Shown here piece after piece: positions 1-8,067 of a stretch of DNA of 64,000 nucleotides. Each line of letters opens with the position of its first letter. Position 1 is the stretch's first letter. Below the pieces are notes generated by a model. It was given only the letters and a program-made list of their open reading frames with translations. It ran no database searches and was not told the DNA's origin. The stretch is taken from NCBI RefSeq assembly GCF_015330125.1, contig NZ_JADDXR010000002.1:4600685-4664684 (forward strand), read 5' to 3'. This DNA comes from Zobellia nedashkovskayae. GTDB taxonomy: Bacteria > Bacteroidota > Bacteroidia > Flavobacteriales > Flavobacteriaceae. The translations under genes and the position numbers were made by a program.

Positions 1-1758
1 ATTTAAGCCATATTTAGCGCATACCTCGTTAATCTTAGCCATAATTCCGGGCACATTTTTATGAATATGCAAGAAGCGGTGTGCATTCTGTTGCTTTGGC
101 AAACGAATATTCGGGAAATTTACAGCATCTACAGTATTACCAGAGTTTATGTAATCCATAATTTTGTTCGGAACAAAATCCGCTATATCGCGTTGTGCTT
201 CTTCTGTACTACCACCAACATGCGGCGTAAGAATAACATTGTTCAAACCTTGTAGTGGTGTGTAGAATTCACCGTTGCTCCGTGGTTCTTCTGGATACAC
301 ATCAATAGCTGCACCACCAATTTTACCGGATTTCAAACCTTTTGCTAATGCTTCAATATCAACTACAAAACCTCTTGATAAGTTAATAAGCATGGCTCCA
401 TTTCTCATTTGGCTAATTTCTCGCTCACCTATGAAATCCTTATTCGCCTTATTGTCATCTATATGTAGCGTAACTACATCTGAAACATTTAATAAATCTT
501 CTAGCGTATTACATTTTATAGCATTACCTAGTGACAGTTTATCGTCTACGTCATAATAATAAACACGCATACCTAAGGCTTCTGCCAAGATAGAAAGTTG
601 TTTACCGATATTCCCGTAACCAACAATACCAAGATTCTTGCCACGGACCTCTCTTGAACCTTCAGCAGTCTTTTGCCATTGTCCGCTGTGTATTTCACTA
701 CTTCTAGAGAATACACTTCTCATTAACATAATAATCTGCCCAATGGCCAATTCAACTACTGAACGTGTATTACTGTAAGGTGCGTTAAAAACTACAACTC
801 CATTTCTCTTTGCATGAAGTAAATCTATTTGTGTAGTACCAATACAGAAAGCACCAACTACCAAAAGTTTATCAGCAGCATCCAGTACTTTTTGAGTTAC
901 TTGGGTTTTTGAACGGATACCCAATACATGAACCCCTTTTATTTTTTCAATTAATTCGTCTTCATCAATACTATGCTTTACCAACTCAACTGAAAAACCA
1001 TCATCTGATAAATTCTTGAAAGCATCCGGATGAACATTTTCTAGAAGTAATATTTTAATTCTATTCTTTGGATACGAAATATTACGAGGTAAATCGTTTA
1101 CGAAAAGAAATTCATCCATATTTGGAGTTATATAATCTGCATTTTTGGCCGCTTTCTCACGGTGTACATTTTCAGTATAAGCAAAGAACTTATCTGCAAT
1201 ACCAGCTTCGCGCATAACATAATCGCTATACCCATCACCAATAACCTGAACTTCGCCTTCAAGGTTCATGTCTTTAAGACATTGTATTTTACCATTGTGT
1301 TGAGAAAGTACATTTTCAGAATCAAAACCTACAATATTACCTTCTTTATCAAATTCAAAAGTATTAGCAAATACCCTGTCTGATGGAATGTTATACTCCT
1401 TTACGATAGGATCTATAAATTCTTTAAACCCACAAGAGATTACGTAGATATCATCTGAGAATTTTTCAAAAAATTCTTTATTGGCAGCAATAGACTTGGA
1501 GATTTTAAGACGCAGCTCTTCTACCAACGGCCCTAAATCATCTTTATGGGCGTGCAATAATTTTATACGTCTTTCAAGAGATTCAGTAAAGGATATATCA
1601 CCATCAATACCCAAATTAGTAATTTCCTGAATTTTCTTAATGATTTCGTCTTTGTTAGAATTGCCTTCCAGGGTCCTTTCGGCTAGTACATCCAAGGCTT
1701 CAACTCTTGTTAAAGTACTATCAAAATCGAATACATATTTCCTACCTGCTTCTACCAT
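1..1758 (-). CDS. serA: Bifunctional phosphoserine phosphatase / D-3-phosphoglycerate dehydrogenase (SerB-SerA fusion), 3' end outside window
   Basis: The frame runs off the left edge, so 586 codons are present and the extreme C-terminus is missing. Residues 11-15 are DFDST, the HAD phosphatase motif I, and roughly the first 210 residues form a SerB-like domain. The rest is a 2-hydroxyacid dehydrogenase with a Rossmann motif (GIVGYGNIG, coded near 615-650) and the catalytic-histidine block TPHVGGST near 210-235. SerA makes 3-phosphohydroxypyruvate and SerB dephosphorylates phosphoserine, so the fusion covers the first and last steps of serine synthesis; SerC is not in the window. The start ATG (1756-1758) directly precedes the phosphatase motif. 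About 630 residues is usual for this architecture as I recall it. It is not a pseudogene: the frame is open to the edge. Confidence 0.9.
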   Translation of the reverse strand, partial: MVEAGRKYVFDFDSTLTRVEALDVLAERTLEGNSNKDEIIKKIQEITNLGIDGDISFTESLERRIKLLHAHKDDLGPLVEELRLKISKSIAANKEFFEKFSDDIYVISCGFKEFIDPIVKEYNIPSDRVFANTFEFDKEGNIVGFDSENVLSQHNGKIQCLKDMNLEGEVQVIGDGYSDYVMREAGIADKFFAYTENVHREKAAKNADYITPNMDEFLFVNDLPRNISYPKNRIKILLLENVHPDAFKNLSDDGFSVELVKHSIDEDELIEKIKGVHVLGIRSKTQVTQKVLDAADKLLVVGAFCIGTTQIDLLHAKRNGVVVFNAPYSNTRSVVELAIGQIIMLMRSVFSRSSEIHSGQWQKTAEGSREVRGKNLGIVGYGNIGKQLSILAEALGMRVYYYDVDDKLSLGNAIKCNTLEDLLNVSDVVTLHIDDNKANKDFIGEREISQMRNGAMLINLSRGFVVDIEALAKGLKSGKIGGAAIDVYPEEPRSNGEFYTPLQGLNNVILTPHVGGSTEEAQRDIADFVPNKIMDYINSGNTVDAVNFPNIRLPKQQNAHRFLHIHKNVPGIMAKINEVCAKYGLN

Positions 1759-1901
1759 GTCTTTGCTAAAAAATTAAGGGACAAAAATAAAGATTATTTC
1801 TGTCCAAATTAGACTAATGTTGCTAAAAGTTATCCTTATAACTAATCTACTTCTTTTTGATATGATTTAAATTTTTCATAGACATTAAAAACATGAACAT
1901 T

Positions 1902-2702
1902 TTAATCCAAAAAGGAAACTACCGCTTCTGAAAACGCCTTAGTTTTATAGGTTCCGTTGTGGTCTCCCTCAACGATTACAAATTCACTTTTAGGAACGGC
2001 TTTATGTAATTTTTCTGGACTGCCGTTATCTAAGTCTTCATTACCTGCAATAACCAAAACCTTAGCCTGTATATAAGCTAAGTGACTTTTTTTGGTATTG
2101 GGCTGAAAACGTTGTTGCAGGTACAAACTTCTAAAATCTGCATTAATAGATTTTGCATAATCTACCGCTTCCTGAGTTTCTTCAGTTACTTTTCCATTAA
2201 AAGCATTCATGAATTTAATTTTTCGCGGCCACCGGTAATCTGTAAAATCGATTCCCATACCACCCAATACCGCCTTTTTAACACGTCTATCCTTGAGCAA
2301 CAATTTCGCAAGAACAATACTGCCCCTAGAATAACCTACGGCCATATATTTTTTTAACCGTAAATGCTGCGTGAGAAACATAATATCCATTACCTCGGCA
2401 TCAAAGCTATATGCTTCTTCCGTTTGCGGTTTATCAGATTCGCCATTACCCCTCAGATCAAGAGCAATTACTCTAAAGCCTTCTGCTAACAAATCTTCTT
2501 TTAGACTTGTGTTCTTCCACGATTCCTTAGTATTTATAAAGCCATGAATCAATAGCACGGCATCGCCTTTACCCTCATCAGTATAAGCTATTTTAGTATC
2601 GTCAAAAGAATTAAAAAATTCCGTTTGCCCCCATGAGGAGGTAATGAACATAAATGATACCACCACAAAAAAGATATGCATTGCGTTTCTATATATTAAC
2701 AT
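1902..2702 (-). CDS. Secreted alpha/beta hydrolase
   Basis: This 266-residue protein starts with a hydrophobic export signal (about residues 8-24, ending SSWGQ). It then has the alpha/beta-hydrolase pattern: oxyanion loop HGF near 53, nucleophile elbow GYSRGS with Ser125, and a late GDH with His248. The substrate cannot be told from sequence. The first ATG overlaps the end of the DUF3307 gene by 14 bp, and a second ATG seven codons later (2681) would give a cleaner signal peptide. The overlap suggests one transcript satD - DUF3307 - hydrolase. The hydrolase may be a passenger rather than part of the conserved satD/DUF3307 pair. Confidence 0.85.
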   Translation of the reverse strand: MLIYRNAMHIFFVVVSFMFITSSWGQTEFFNSFDDTKIAYTDEGKGDAVLLIHGFINTKESWKNTSLKEDLLAEGFRVIALDLRGNGESDKPQTEEAYSFDAEVMDIMFLTQHLRLKKYMAVGYSRGSIVLAKLLLKDRRVKKAVLGGMGIDFTDYRWPRKIKFMNAFNGKVTEETQEAVDYAKSINADFRSLYLQQRFQPNTKKSHLAYIQAKVLVIAGNEDLDNGSPEKLHKAVPKSEFVIVEGDHNGTYKTKAFSEAVVSFLD

Positions 2703-3387
2703 AGATAATTCCTGTAATTACTGCAAGTCCAAAACTTAACAGCGTTCCTATTAAGATATATTCGGTAAGTTTCCGGTTGTTGCTTTCTTTTAAATCATTA
2801 AATCGAAAAACAGATTTTGCTCCTATCAACAAACCGATAGCTTCCCACCTGCCCATAATAATGAACATAAGAACAAACAACCGTTCTATGATTCCTATAT
2901 ATTTTCCGGCATTGGGCAGCGATTTATGGTCTAGTTCAATTTTGTCCGACATGGCTTCCAATAACTTGCCCATAATAATCGCGGCAGGAGAGCTCACAAA
3001 TACAATTGCCGTTACCAAAGGCCAATTTAGGTCTTGAAATAGGGTAACAGTATGTTCCATTAGCTTGCCATAATAGACACAGCAATATAATACGAGAACA
3101 TGAAGCACCTGGTCAATAAAAAAAGGAATGCTTTTTAGCTTGAACAAAGGTGTAACATACAGTTTAGCTAAATCAATAAAATAGTGCGAAACCATAATAA
3201 TCAAGGCTATTTTCCAAAACTTTAAATCCCACACAAGTAACATCGTCAGCGCAAAATGAAGTAGAACATGTGCGTAGAGGTATTTTGATTTCTCTTTATT
3301 AGCCTCCTTGTGAATAACCCAGCGATTGGGTTGTAATAAAAAATCGCCTATTAAATGTGCCAGTAAAAGTTTTGTGAACAGAATCAT
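2689..3387 (-). CDS. DUF3307 family integral membrane protein
   Basis: The 232-residue protein is almost entirely hydrophobic, with about six to seven predicted membrane segments. Its N-terminus carries the DUF3307 hallmark: a lipophilic helix with HLIGDFLLQP followed by a charged stretch and YAHVLLH. Its start abuts the satD stop (one base apart) and its end overlaps the hydrolase start, so it is very likely translated from the satD transcript. SatD and DUF3307 proteins are commonly adjacent in Bacteroidota, which suggests a functional pair. No biochemical role is established that I know of. The many His and Asp residues in the membrane segments (HLIGD, YAHV, SHYFID) might bind a metal or be catalytic; that is inference. 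Confidence 0.85.
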   Translation of the reverse strand: MILFTKLLLAHLIGDFLLQPNRWVIHKEANKEKSKYLYAHVLLHFALTMLLVWDLKFWKIALIIMVSHYFIDLAKLYVTPLFKLKSIPFFIDQVLHVLVLYCCVYYGKLMEHTVTLFQDLNWPLVTAIVFVSSPAAIIMGKLLEAMSDKIELDHKSLPNAGKYIGIIERLFVLMFIIMGRWEAIGLLIGAKSVFRFNDLKESNNRKLTEYILIGTLLSFGLAVITGIIYVNI

Positions 3388-3996
3388 CTAACTTAATTCT
3401 TTTAAAGTTTTTGAATAATACTCAAGTAATTCTAGAACCAAATCTAGACGAGCCCTTTTTTGACGTTGACTAACCGCAGACTGTTGAATATTTAGTCTTT
3501 CGGCTATTTCGCGTTGTGAAGCATTAGGATTATCTAACGCCAATACAATTATCTCTGCCGATACCGTACTCCAATCATCCATAAAATGAAGCGCCAACTT
3601 AAGCATAAGATTTAAAGTATCATCAAAAAAACCATTGCCCGTAGCAATTGTTAAATTGAGTTTATCTTCTTTAAGAGACTCAAAAGTTCTTCCTGATCTA
3701 TGATAAGCAGGACCGTTAGACTCGCTAACACCAACCCCCTTAAATGTCTCACCGCCCAAGCCAATACCCATACGAACATCTAGGCCCTTTATCGTTTTTA
3801 TTAATGCTTTAATGTGTATTGCCGCCCGTAAAGCATCTTCTTTGGCTATTTTTAATTGAAACTCGTCTCCTCTATAAACCTCCCAATCTACGGGTGATTT
3901 GCCTAGTTTGGATAAGTAATTCTTAAGAATACCTAACCACTCTGACGAGTTGTGGTTCTCGGAGTTAATAATATCTCCAGTAATTATTGCTATCAT
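3388..3996 (-). CDS. satD: SatD family protein with C-terminal helix-turn-helix
   Basis: This 202-residue protein matches the SatD family (named after a gene of the Streptococcus mutans sat acid-tolerance locus). The N-terminal domain opens with AIITGDIINS (residues 3-12), then YRGDEFQL (41-48), VRMGIGLGGE (74-83) and GPAYHRSGRTFESLK (95-109). This order resembles the metal-binding and substrate blocks of class III nucleotide cyclases. Residues 158-181 (SQREIAERLNIQQSAVSQ plus a basic helix) are a clear helix-turn-helix of the sigma-region-4/LuxR kind. The product may therefore be a DNA-binding regulator with a cyclase-like sensor domain. Three palindromes lie 7-81 bp upstream of its start, suggesting autoregulation. 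It is the first gene of the operon with DUF3307. Confidence 0.8.
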   Translation of the reverse strand: MIAIITGDIINSENHNSSEWLGILKNYLSKLGKSPVDWEVYRGDEFQLKIAKEDALRAAIHIKALIKTIKGLDVRMGIGLGGETFKGVGVSESNGPAYHRSGRTFESLKEDKLNLTIATGNGFFDDTLNLMLKLALHFMDDWSTVSAEIIVLALDNPNASQREIAERLNIQQSAVSQRQKRARLDLVLELLEYYSKTLKELS

Positions 3997-4002
3997 AATT
4001 AT

Positions 4003-4077
4003 ATAAGCTAAAACGCTAATATATAAAAATATAAGCTAAAACGCTAATATTTTACATTATAAGCTATATTGCTTATA
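4003..4077 (-). promoter_or_regulatory. Triple operator upstream of satD: three palindromes on a 28-bp period
   Basis: Three copies of ATAAGC-N6-GCTWAT start at 4003, 4031 and 4059, exactly 28 bp apart. Copies 1 and 2 are identical (ATAAGCtaaaacGCTAAT). Copy 3 is a perfect palindrome, TATAAGCtatattGCTTATA (4058-4077). They fill the gap between the satD start and the stop of the upstream gene. The geometry is that of a dimeric repressor operator array, and SatD itself carries a helix-turn-helix, so it is the simplest candidate ligand (inference). Confidence 0.75.
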
Positions 4078-4079
4078 TC

Positions 4080-4532
4080 CTAAAACCACCTTCGGACATT
4101 TACACAATACTGTTTATATTCTTTACCAAAAAGTTTTAAAAGGACCGTCTCTTCAGGAATAATTTGAAACCGATTCATATATCCAACAAAACCTGCTGCC
4201 AGCAAAGTATTGAATGCATTACCAAGCCATATACCCAAAGCCAACAAAAGCACAAGCAAAGCCAAATACATGGGGTTTCTAGAATAGGCGAAAATTCCGT
4301 TTTCTACCAACTTACTAGTCTTAGAAGGAGTAGCCGGGTTAATAGTAGTTCGTAAACGAAAAAATTGAAAAAGAGCAATTACAGCCACAATACCAGCAAA
4401 AGCCAATAAAAAAATGATTAAATAATACCTGCCAAAAAAATCGAAATAACCAAAAGGCAAAAACGTAGCAAGCAGATACATTAAACCTGCGAAAATTAGA
4501 AAAACAACTGCGGGAGGTATCTTTAACTCCAT
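4080..4532 (-). CDS. Isoprenylcysteine carboxyl methyltransferase-like membrane protein
   Basis: This is a small multi-spanning protein with about four hydrophobic segments and the NnrU/ICMT/PEMT-type block LVENGIFAYSRNPMYLALL, followed by EETVLLKLFGKEYKQY near the C-terminus. In this superfamily those blocks bind S-adenosylmethionine, so a membrane methyltransferase is expected. The substrate is unknown, because bacteria lack prenylated CAAX proteins. An upstream in-frame codon at 4586 exists, but MELKIPPAVV at 4532 is the usual start for the family and leaves room for the divergent rdgB promoter. Its stop lies 2 bp from the satD operator array. Confidence 0.8.
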   Translation of the reverse strand: MELKIPPAVVFLIFAGLMYLLATFLPFGYFDFFGRYYLIIFLLAFAGIVAVIALFQFFRLRTTINPATPSKTSKLVENGIFAYSRNPMYLALLVLLLALGIWLGNAFNTLLAAGFVGYMNRFQIIPEETVLLKLFGKEYKQYCVNVRRWF

Positions 4533-4562
4533 AATAGAATATTTATAGCTTTTCAAAATTAC

Positions 4563-4570
4563 TATTTTTG
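4563..4570 (+). promoter_or_regulatory. Candidate -7 element for rdgB
   Basis: TATTTTTG matches the Bacteroidota -7 consensus TAnnTTTG and lies 46 bp before the rdgB start. I see no clear TTTG -33 box at the usual spacing, so this is tentative. Confidence 0.35.
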
Positions 4571-4616
4571 AGACCGCTAAAAGCATCCGTTTATAAACAA
4601 TCTTAAATCAATTTAA

Positions 4617-5186
4617 ATGAAACTTGTTTTCGCAACTCATAACAAAAACAAATTGGACGAAGTTAAAAAACTCGTCCCTCCGCATATAGAACTGGTCTCA
4701 TTAACTGATATTGGTTGTTTTGAGGAAATACCAGAAACCGGCACAACCTTAGAAGAGAATGCACAACTAAAAGCCGACTATGTTACAAAAACCTATGGCC
4801 TGGCATGTTTTGCAGATGACACAGGTCTTATAGTAGATATTTTAAATGGTGAGCCCGGCGTGTATTCTGCTAGATATGCAGGCGAAACAAAAGATGCGGA
4901 CAACAACATGAACAAACTTTTAAAGAATCTAGAAGGCAAAAAGAATCGTGAAGCTCACTTTAAAACAGTTATTGCCTTAAACATAAATAAAGAGAAGCAT
5001 ATCTTCAATGATATTGTAAAAGGTAAAATAACAAAAGAAAAAAAAGGTTCCAAAGGTTTTGGATATGACCCAATATTCCAACCTAACGGCTATAAACAAA
5101 CTTTTGCCGAACTCCCGCTAGAAACCAAAAACCGTATAAGCCACAGGGGTTTAGCTATCAAAAAACTATTAGATTTTCTACAATAA
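4617..5186 (+). CDS. rdgB: dITP/XTP pyrophosphatase (non-canonical purine NTP pyrophosphatase, RdgB/HAM1)
   Basis: The 189-residue protein has the full HAM1 signature: the N-terminal phosphate-binding FATHNKNKLDEV, the EETGTTLEENA block, FADDTGL, GEPGVYSARYAG, GSKGFGYDPIF and a C-terminal NRISHRGLA. The family hydrolyses deaminated purine triphosphates (ITP, dITP, XTP) to monophosphates in the cytosol and so keeps hypoxanthine and xanthine out of nucleic acids. The length is typical. It lies alone between divergent and downstream genes with its own promoter region. Confidence 0.95.
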   Translation: MKLVFATHNKNKLDEVKKLVPPHIELVSLTDIGCFEEIPETGTTLEENAQLKADYVTKTYGLACFADDTGLIVDILNGEPGVYSARYAGETKDADNNMNKLLKNLEGKKNREAHFKTVIALNINKEKHIFNDIVKGKITKEKKGSKGFGYDPIFQPNGYKQTFAELPLETKNRISHRGLAIKKLLDFLQ

Positions 5187-5208
5187 TAGCTATTTAAATA
5201 ATAAAACG

Positions 5209-5216
5209 TACCTTTG
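5209..5216 (+). promoter_or_regulatory. Candidate -7 element for the DEAD-box helicase; implies a ~105-nt leader
   Basis: TACCTTTG matches TAnnTTTG. Transcription starting a few bases downstream would give a leader of about 105 nt before the helicase ATG at 5328. That leader contains complementary segments AGGTGT (near 5247) and ACACCT (near 5295) that could pair. Confidence 0.5.
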
Positions 5217-5327
5217 CGCCTTAATTTTAACGCCGCCGGTATGGCAGGTGTTGTTCTGAGTACTAAGGTTATATACGATAATCGCTCTATGCAACACACC
5301 TATTAGCGATTTAAGTATACCTTTTTT

Positions 5328-7136
5328 ATGACAAAATTTGAAGAATTAGGGCTAAGTCAGCCCTTATTAGATGCTGTAAAAGATATGGGTTTTGAAACCC
5401 CATCTGAAGTACAGGAAAAAGCAATCCCACTTTTATTGGAAAGCGAAATGGATCTTGTTGCGCTTGCGCAAACAGGAACTGGTAAAACGGCCGCCTTTGG
5501 TTTTCCGTTAATCCAAAAAATAGATAGCGCCAGTAGAACTACCCAAGGTTTAATACTCTCCCCTACTCGTGAACTATGTTTACAGATTACAAATGAGATA
5601 CAAGCTTACTCTAAATATGTAAAAGGCCTAAACACCGTTGCTATTTATGGTGGAGCTAGCATAACAGACCAAGCAAGACAGATCAAACGTGGCGCACAGA
5701 TAGTTGTGGCAACCCCCGGCCGAATGAAAGATATGATCAGCCGTGGTCTTGTTGATATTACAAAAATTGATTACTGTATTCTTGATGAAGCGGATGAAAT
5801 GCTCAACATGGGCTTTTTTGAAGATATAAAGGATATTCTTTCGAATACTCCTAAAGAAAAGTCTACTTGGTTGTTTTCAGCAACTATGCCAAGAGAAGTA
5901 GCAACCATTGCCAAGAAATTCATGAACAGCCCTACCGAAATTACAGTAGGAGCTAAAAATGCAGGAACTTCAACTGTACAACACGAATACTATGTAGTTG
6001 GCGGAAGAGATAGATACCCTGCTCTTAAGAGACTTGCAGATGCTAACCCAGATATTTTCTCGGTAGTTTTCTGTAGAACTAAAAGAGATACGCAACGTGT
6101 AGCGGAAAAGCTTATTGAAGACGGGTACAGTGCAGGAGCATTGCATGGCGATTTAAGTCAAAATCAACGAGATTTAGTAATGAACTCGTTCCGTAAGAAA
6201 CAAATACAAATGTTGGTTGCAACGGATGTAGCTGCTCGTGGTATTGATGTTGATGATATTACACACGTTATCAACTACCAACTTCCCGATGAAATCGAAA
6301 CTTATACGCACCGTAGCGGTCGTACAGGTAGAGCTGGTAAATCTGGTATTTCAATGGTAATCATTACCAGAAGCGAAATGCGCAAGATTCACGCCATGGA
6401 GAAAAAGATTCAACAATCTTTTCTTTCTAAAAAGATTCCAACCGGAATTGAAATATGCGAAATACAACTGTATCACTTGGCCAACAAAATAAAGGATACT
6501 AAAATAAACAAAGATGTTGAAAATTACCTACCGGCAATTAACGACGTTCTTGAAGGTATAGATCGCGATGAACTTATCAAGAAAATAGTATCTGTTGAGT
6601 TTACACGTTTTTCAAACTATTACAACAAAACGAAAGATATAAGCAGCTCTGATGATCGTGGTCGTGATAGAGGAGATAGAGATAGAGGAGCAAGTGCACC
6701 TTCTAACGGATCTGTTCGTTATTTCATTAATGTTGGAGAAAAAGATGGTTACGACTGGATGTCTTTAAAAGACTTCTTACGTGATACATTAAGCCTTGGA
6801 AAAGAAGACGTTTACAAAGTTGATACTAAGGATTCATTTTCTTTCTTCAACACCGAAGCTGAACATACTGACAAAATTCTCTCATTTTTTACCGACTTTA
6901 AATTAGAAGGTAGATTCATTAATGTTGAAGTTTCTAAAAACCCTGGCGGAAGCGGCGGCGGTAATAGAGGTAGAAGCGGCGGTGGCAGAGGAAGAAGTGA
7001 CCGTGACAGCAGTGATCGTGGTGGTAGATCTAGAGGTAGAGACAATAACAGAAGCTCTTCTAGAGGCAAATCTAGCCATTCAGGAAAGAGAAGAAGCGGT
7101 AGCAGCAGCAGCAAAAGCAGAAGCGACTTCTTTTAG
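5328..7136 (+). CDS. DEAD-box ATP-dependent RNA helicase with DbpA-type RNA-binding domain and RG-rich tail
   Basis: The 602-residue protein carries the ordered DEAD-box motifs: Walker A AQTGTGKT (47-54), PTREL (79-83), DEAD (153-156), SAT, and HRSGRTGRAG (motif VI). After the two RecA-like domains (to about 370) there is a helical linker, then a DbpA-like RNA-binding domain (about 478-553). The disordered tail (554-602) is full of RGR, GGR and SSR and ends SRSDFF. It unwinds RNA, probably in ribosome assembly or at low temperature, in the CsdA/DeaD class. The low-complexity tail produces long spurious reading frames on both strands. A hairpin terminator follows 40 bp downstream. Exact CsdA orthology is not certain, so no symbol is given. 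Confidence 0.93.
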   Translation: MTKFEELGLSQPLLDAVKDMGFETPSEVQEKAIPLLLESEMDLVALAQTGTGKTAAFGFPLIQKIDSASRTTQGLILSPTRELCLQITNEIQAYSKYVKGLNTVAIYGGASITDQARQIKRGAQIVVATPGRMKDMISRGLVDITKIDYCILDEADEMLNMGFFEDIKDILSNTPKEKSTWLFSATMPREVATIAKKFMNSPTEITVGAKNAGTSTVQHEYYVVGGRDRYPALKRLADANPDIFSVVFCRTKRDTQRVAEKLIEDGYSAGALHGDLSQNQRDLVMNSFRKKQIQMLVATDVAARGIDVDDITHVINYQLPDEIETYTHRSGRTGRAGKSGISMVIITRSEMRKIHAMEKKIQQSFLSKKIPTGIEICEIQLYHLANKIKDTKINKDVENYLPAINDVLEGIDRDELIKKIVSVEFTRFSNYYNKTKDISSSDDRGRDRGDRDRGASAPSNGSVRYFINVGEKDGYDWMSLKDFLRDTLSLGKEDVYKVDTKDSFSFFNTEAEHTDKILSFFTDFKLEGRFINVEVSKNPGGSGGGNRGRSGGGRGRSDRDSSDRGGRSRGRDNNRSSSRGKSSHSGKRRSGSSSSKSRSDFF

Positions 7137-7175
7137 GACTACAGAACAACTTACATTTTAAGTTAATTCTATATT

Positions 7176-7203
7176 AAAAAATACGCTTCGGCGTATTTTT
7201 TTG
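7176..7203 (+). terminator. Rho-independent terminator after the helicase gene
   Basis: AAAAAATACGC, loop TTCG, GCGTATTTTTT: an 11-bp stem with a stable UUCG tetraloop and a T tract. Confidence 0.85.
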
Positions 7204-7228
7204 TTTTGTTTAGTATTTTTAACCCCGT

Positions 7229-8017
7229 ATGCTAAAAGCAATGAAACCAATATCAATTATAGTTCTGCTCTTTATATCAACCTTTTCGTTTGCTCAAGAA
7301 GAAGAAATCCTAGAGGAAAAAGAAATAAAGGCCCTAGTTGTAAACGCCCAAACAGATGCCCCCATGGGTAATGTTCATATTATAAATTTGAACAAGGTTA
7401 AAGGAACCATCACAAAAGACGATGGAGAATTTACAATTATTGCATCTGTAGACGACATTCTCTACTTTTCTTATTTGGGTTTCAAGTCTCAAAAAATTAG
7501 GGTTACAAATGACATGTTCAAATTTGAGAACACTAAAATTGCCTTAACAGAACTTGCCTATGCTTTAGAAGAGGTAATTGTTAGACCTTATCAGCTTACA
7601 GGCTATCTTGAAATAGACGTTAAGAACGCTCCTATAAACAATGCATACCAGTATAGTATATCAGGCCTTTCGGTAGGTTACGAAGGAGGTAACAAGAACC
7701 CTAGTGCCGTTACCAAGGTTTTAGGCGCTATCTTAAATCCTGCAGATTTATTGCGTAATCTTTTTGGTAAACAGCCAAACCAAATGAAGAAACTTCGCAA
7801 AATAAAAGAAGACGACCAAATACGGGACCTTTTGGCTTCCAAATTTGATCGTGAAGTCCTAATGGAACTACTTCAGATAGAAAAGCTAGATATTCAAGAT
7901 ATTCTAAATAATTGCAATTACTCAAAATCGTTTATTAAAACAGCCAACGATTTACAAATTCTAGATGCTATAAGTAGTTGCTACGAAGATTTTAAAGTAT
8001 TGAATCGTAAAAAATAA
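7229..8017 (+). CDS. Exported protein with CarboxypepD_reg-like (TonB-plug-type) domain
   Basis: The 262-residue protein has a signal peptide ending FSFAQ. It is followed by a beta-sandwich CarboxypepD_reg-like domain (about 35-115; typical strings are KALVVNAQTDAPMGNVHI and DDILYFSYLGFKSQKI). In larger proteins this domain precedes SusC receptors, but here it stands alone with a helical C-terminal half of unknown function. A second ATG at 7241 (MKPISIIVLL) is an equally good start. The gene sits between the helicase terminator and the amylase gene. Envelope localisation is likely; the role is unknown. Confidence 0.7.
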   Translation: MLKAMKPISIIVLLFISTFSFAQEEEILEEKEIKALVVNAQTDAPMGNVHIINLNKVKGTITKDDGEFTIIASVDDILYFSYLGFKSQKIRVTNDMFKFENTKIALTELAYALEEVIVRPYQLTGYLEIDVKNAPINNAYQYSISGLSVGYEGGNKNPSAVTKVLGAILNPADLLRNLFGKQPNQMKKLRKIKEDDQIRDLLASKFDREVLMELLQIEKLDIQDILNNCNYSKSFIKTANDLQILDAISSCYEDFKVLNRKK

Positions 8018-8067
8018 ATTTTCTATTTCCCATTGCATTTTATAGCTTTAGAGAAAATAGAACTCTT

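Noticed and set aside
4003..4077. Repeats of identical sequence at regular spacing (CRISPR-like)
   Set aside because: Only three units, 10-bp gaps that are not spacer-like and palindromic operator form; no cas genes.
6812..7161. Long leucine- or alanine/valine-rich frames opposite and beside the helicase 3' end
   Set aside because: They are shadows of the low-complexity arginine/glycine/serine tail of the helicase.
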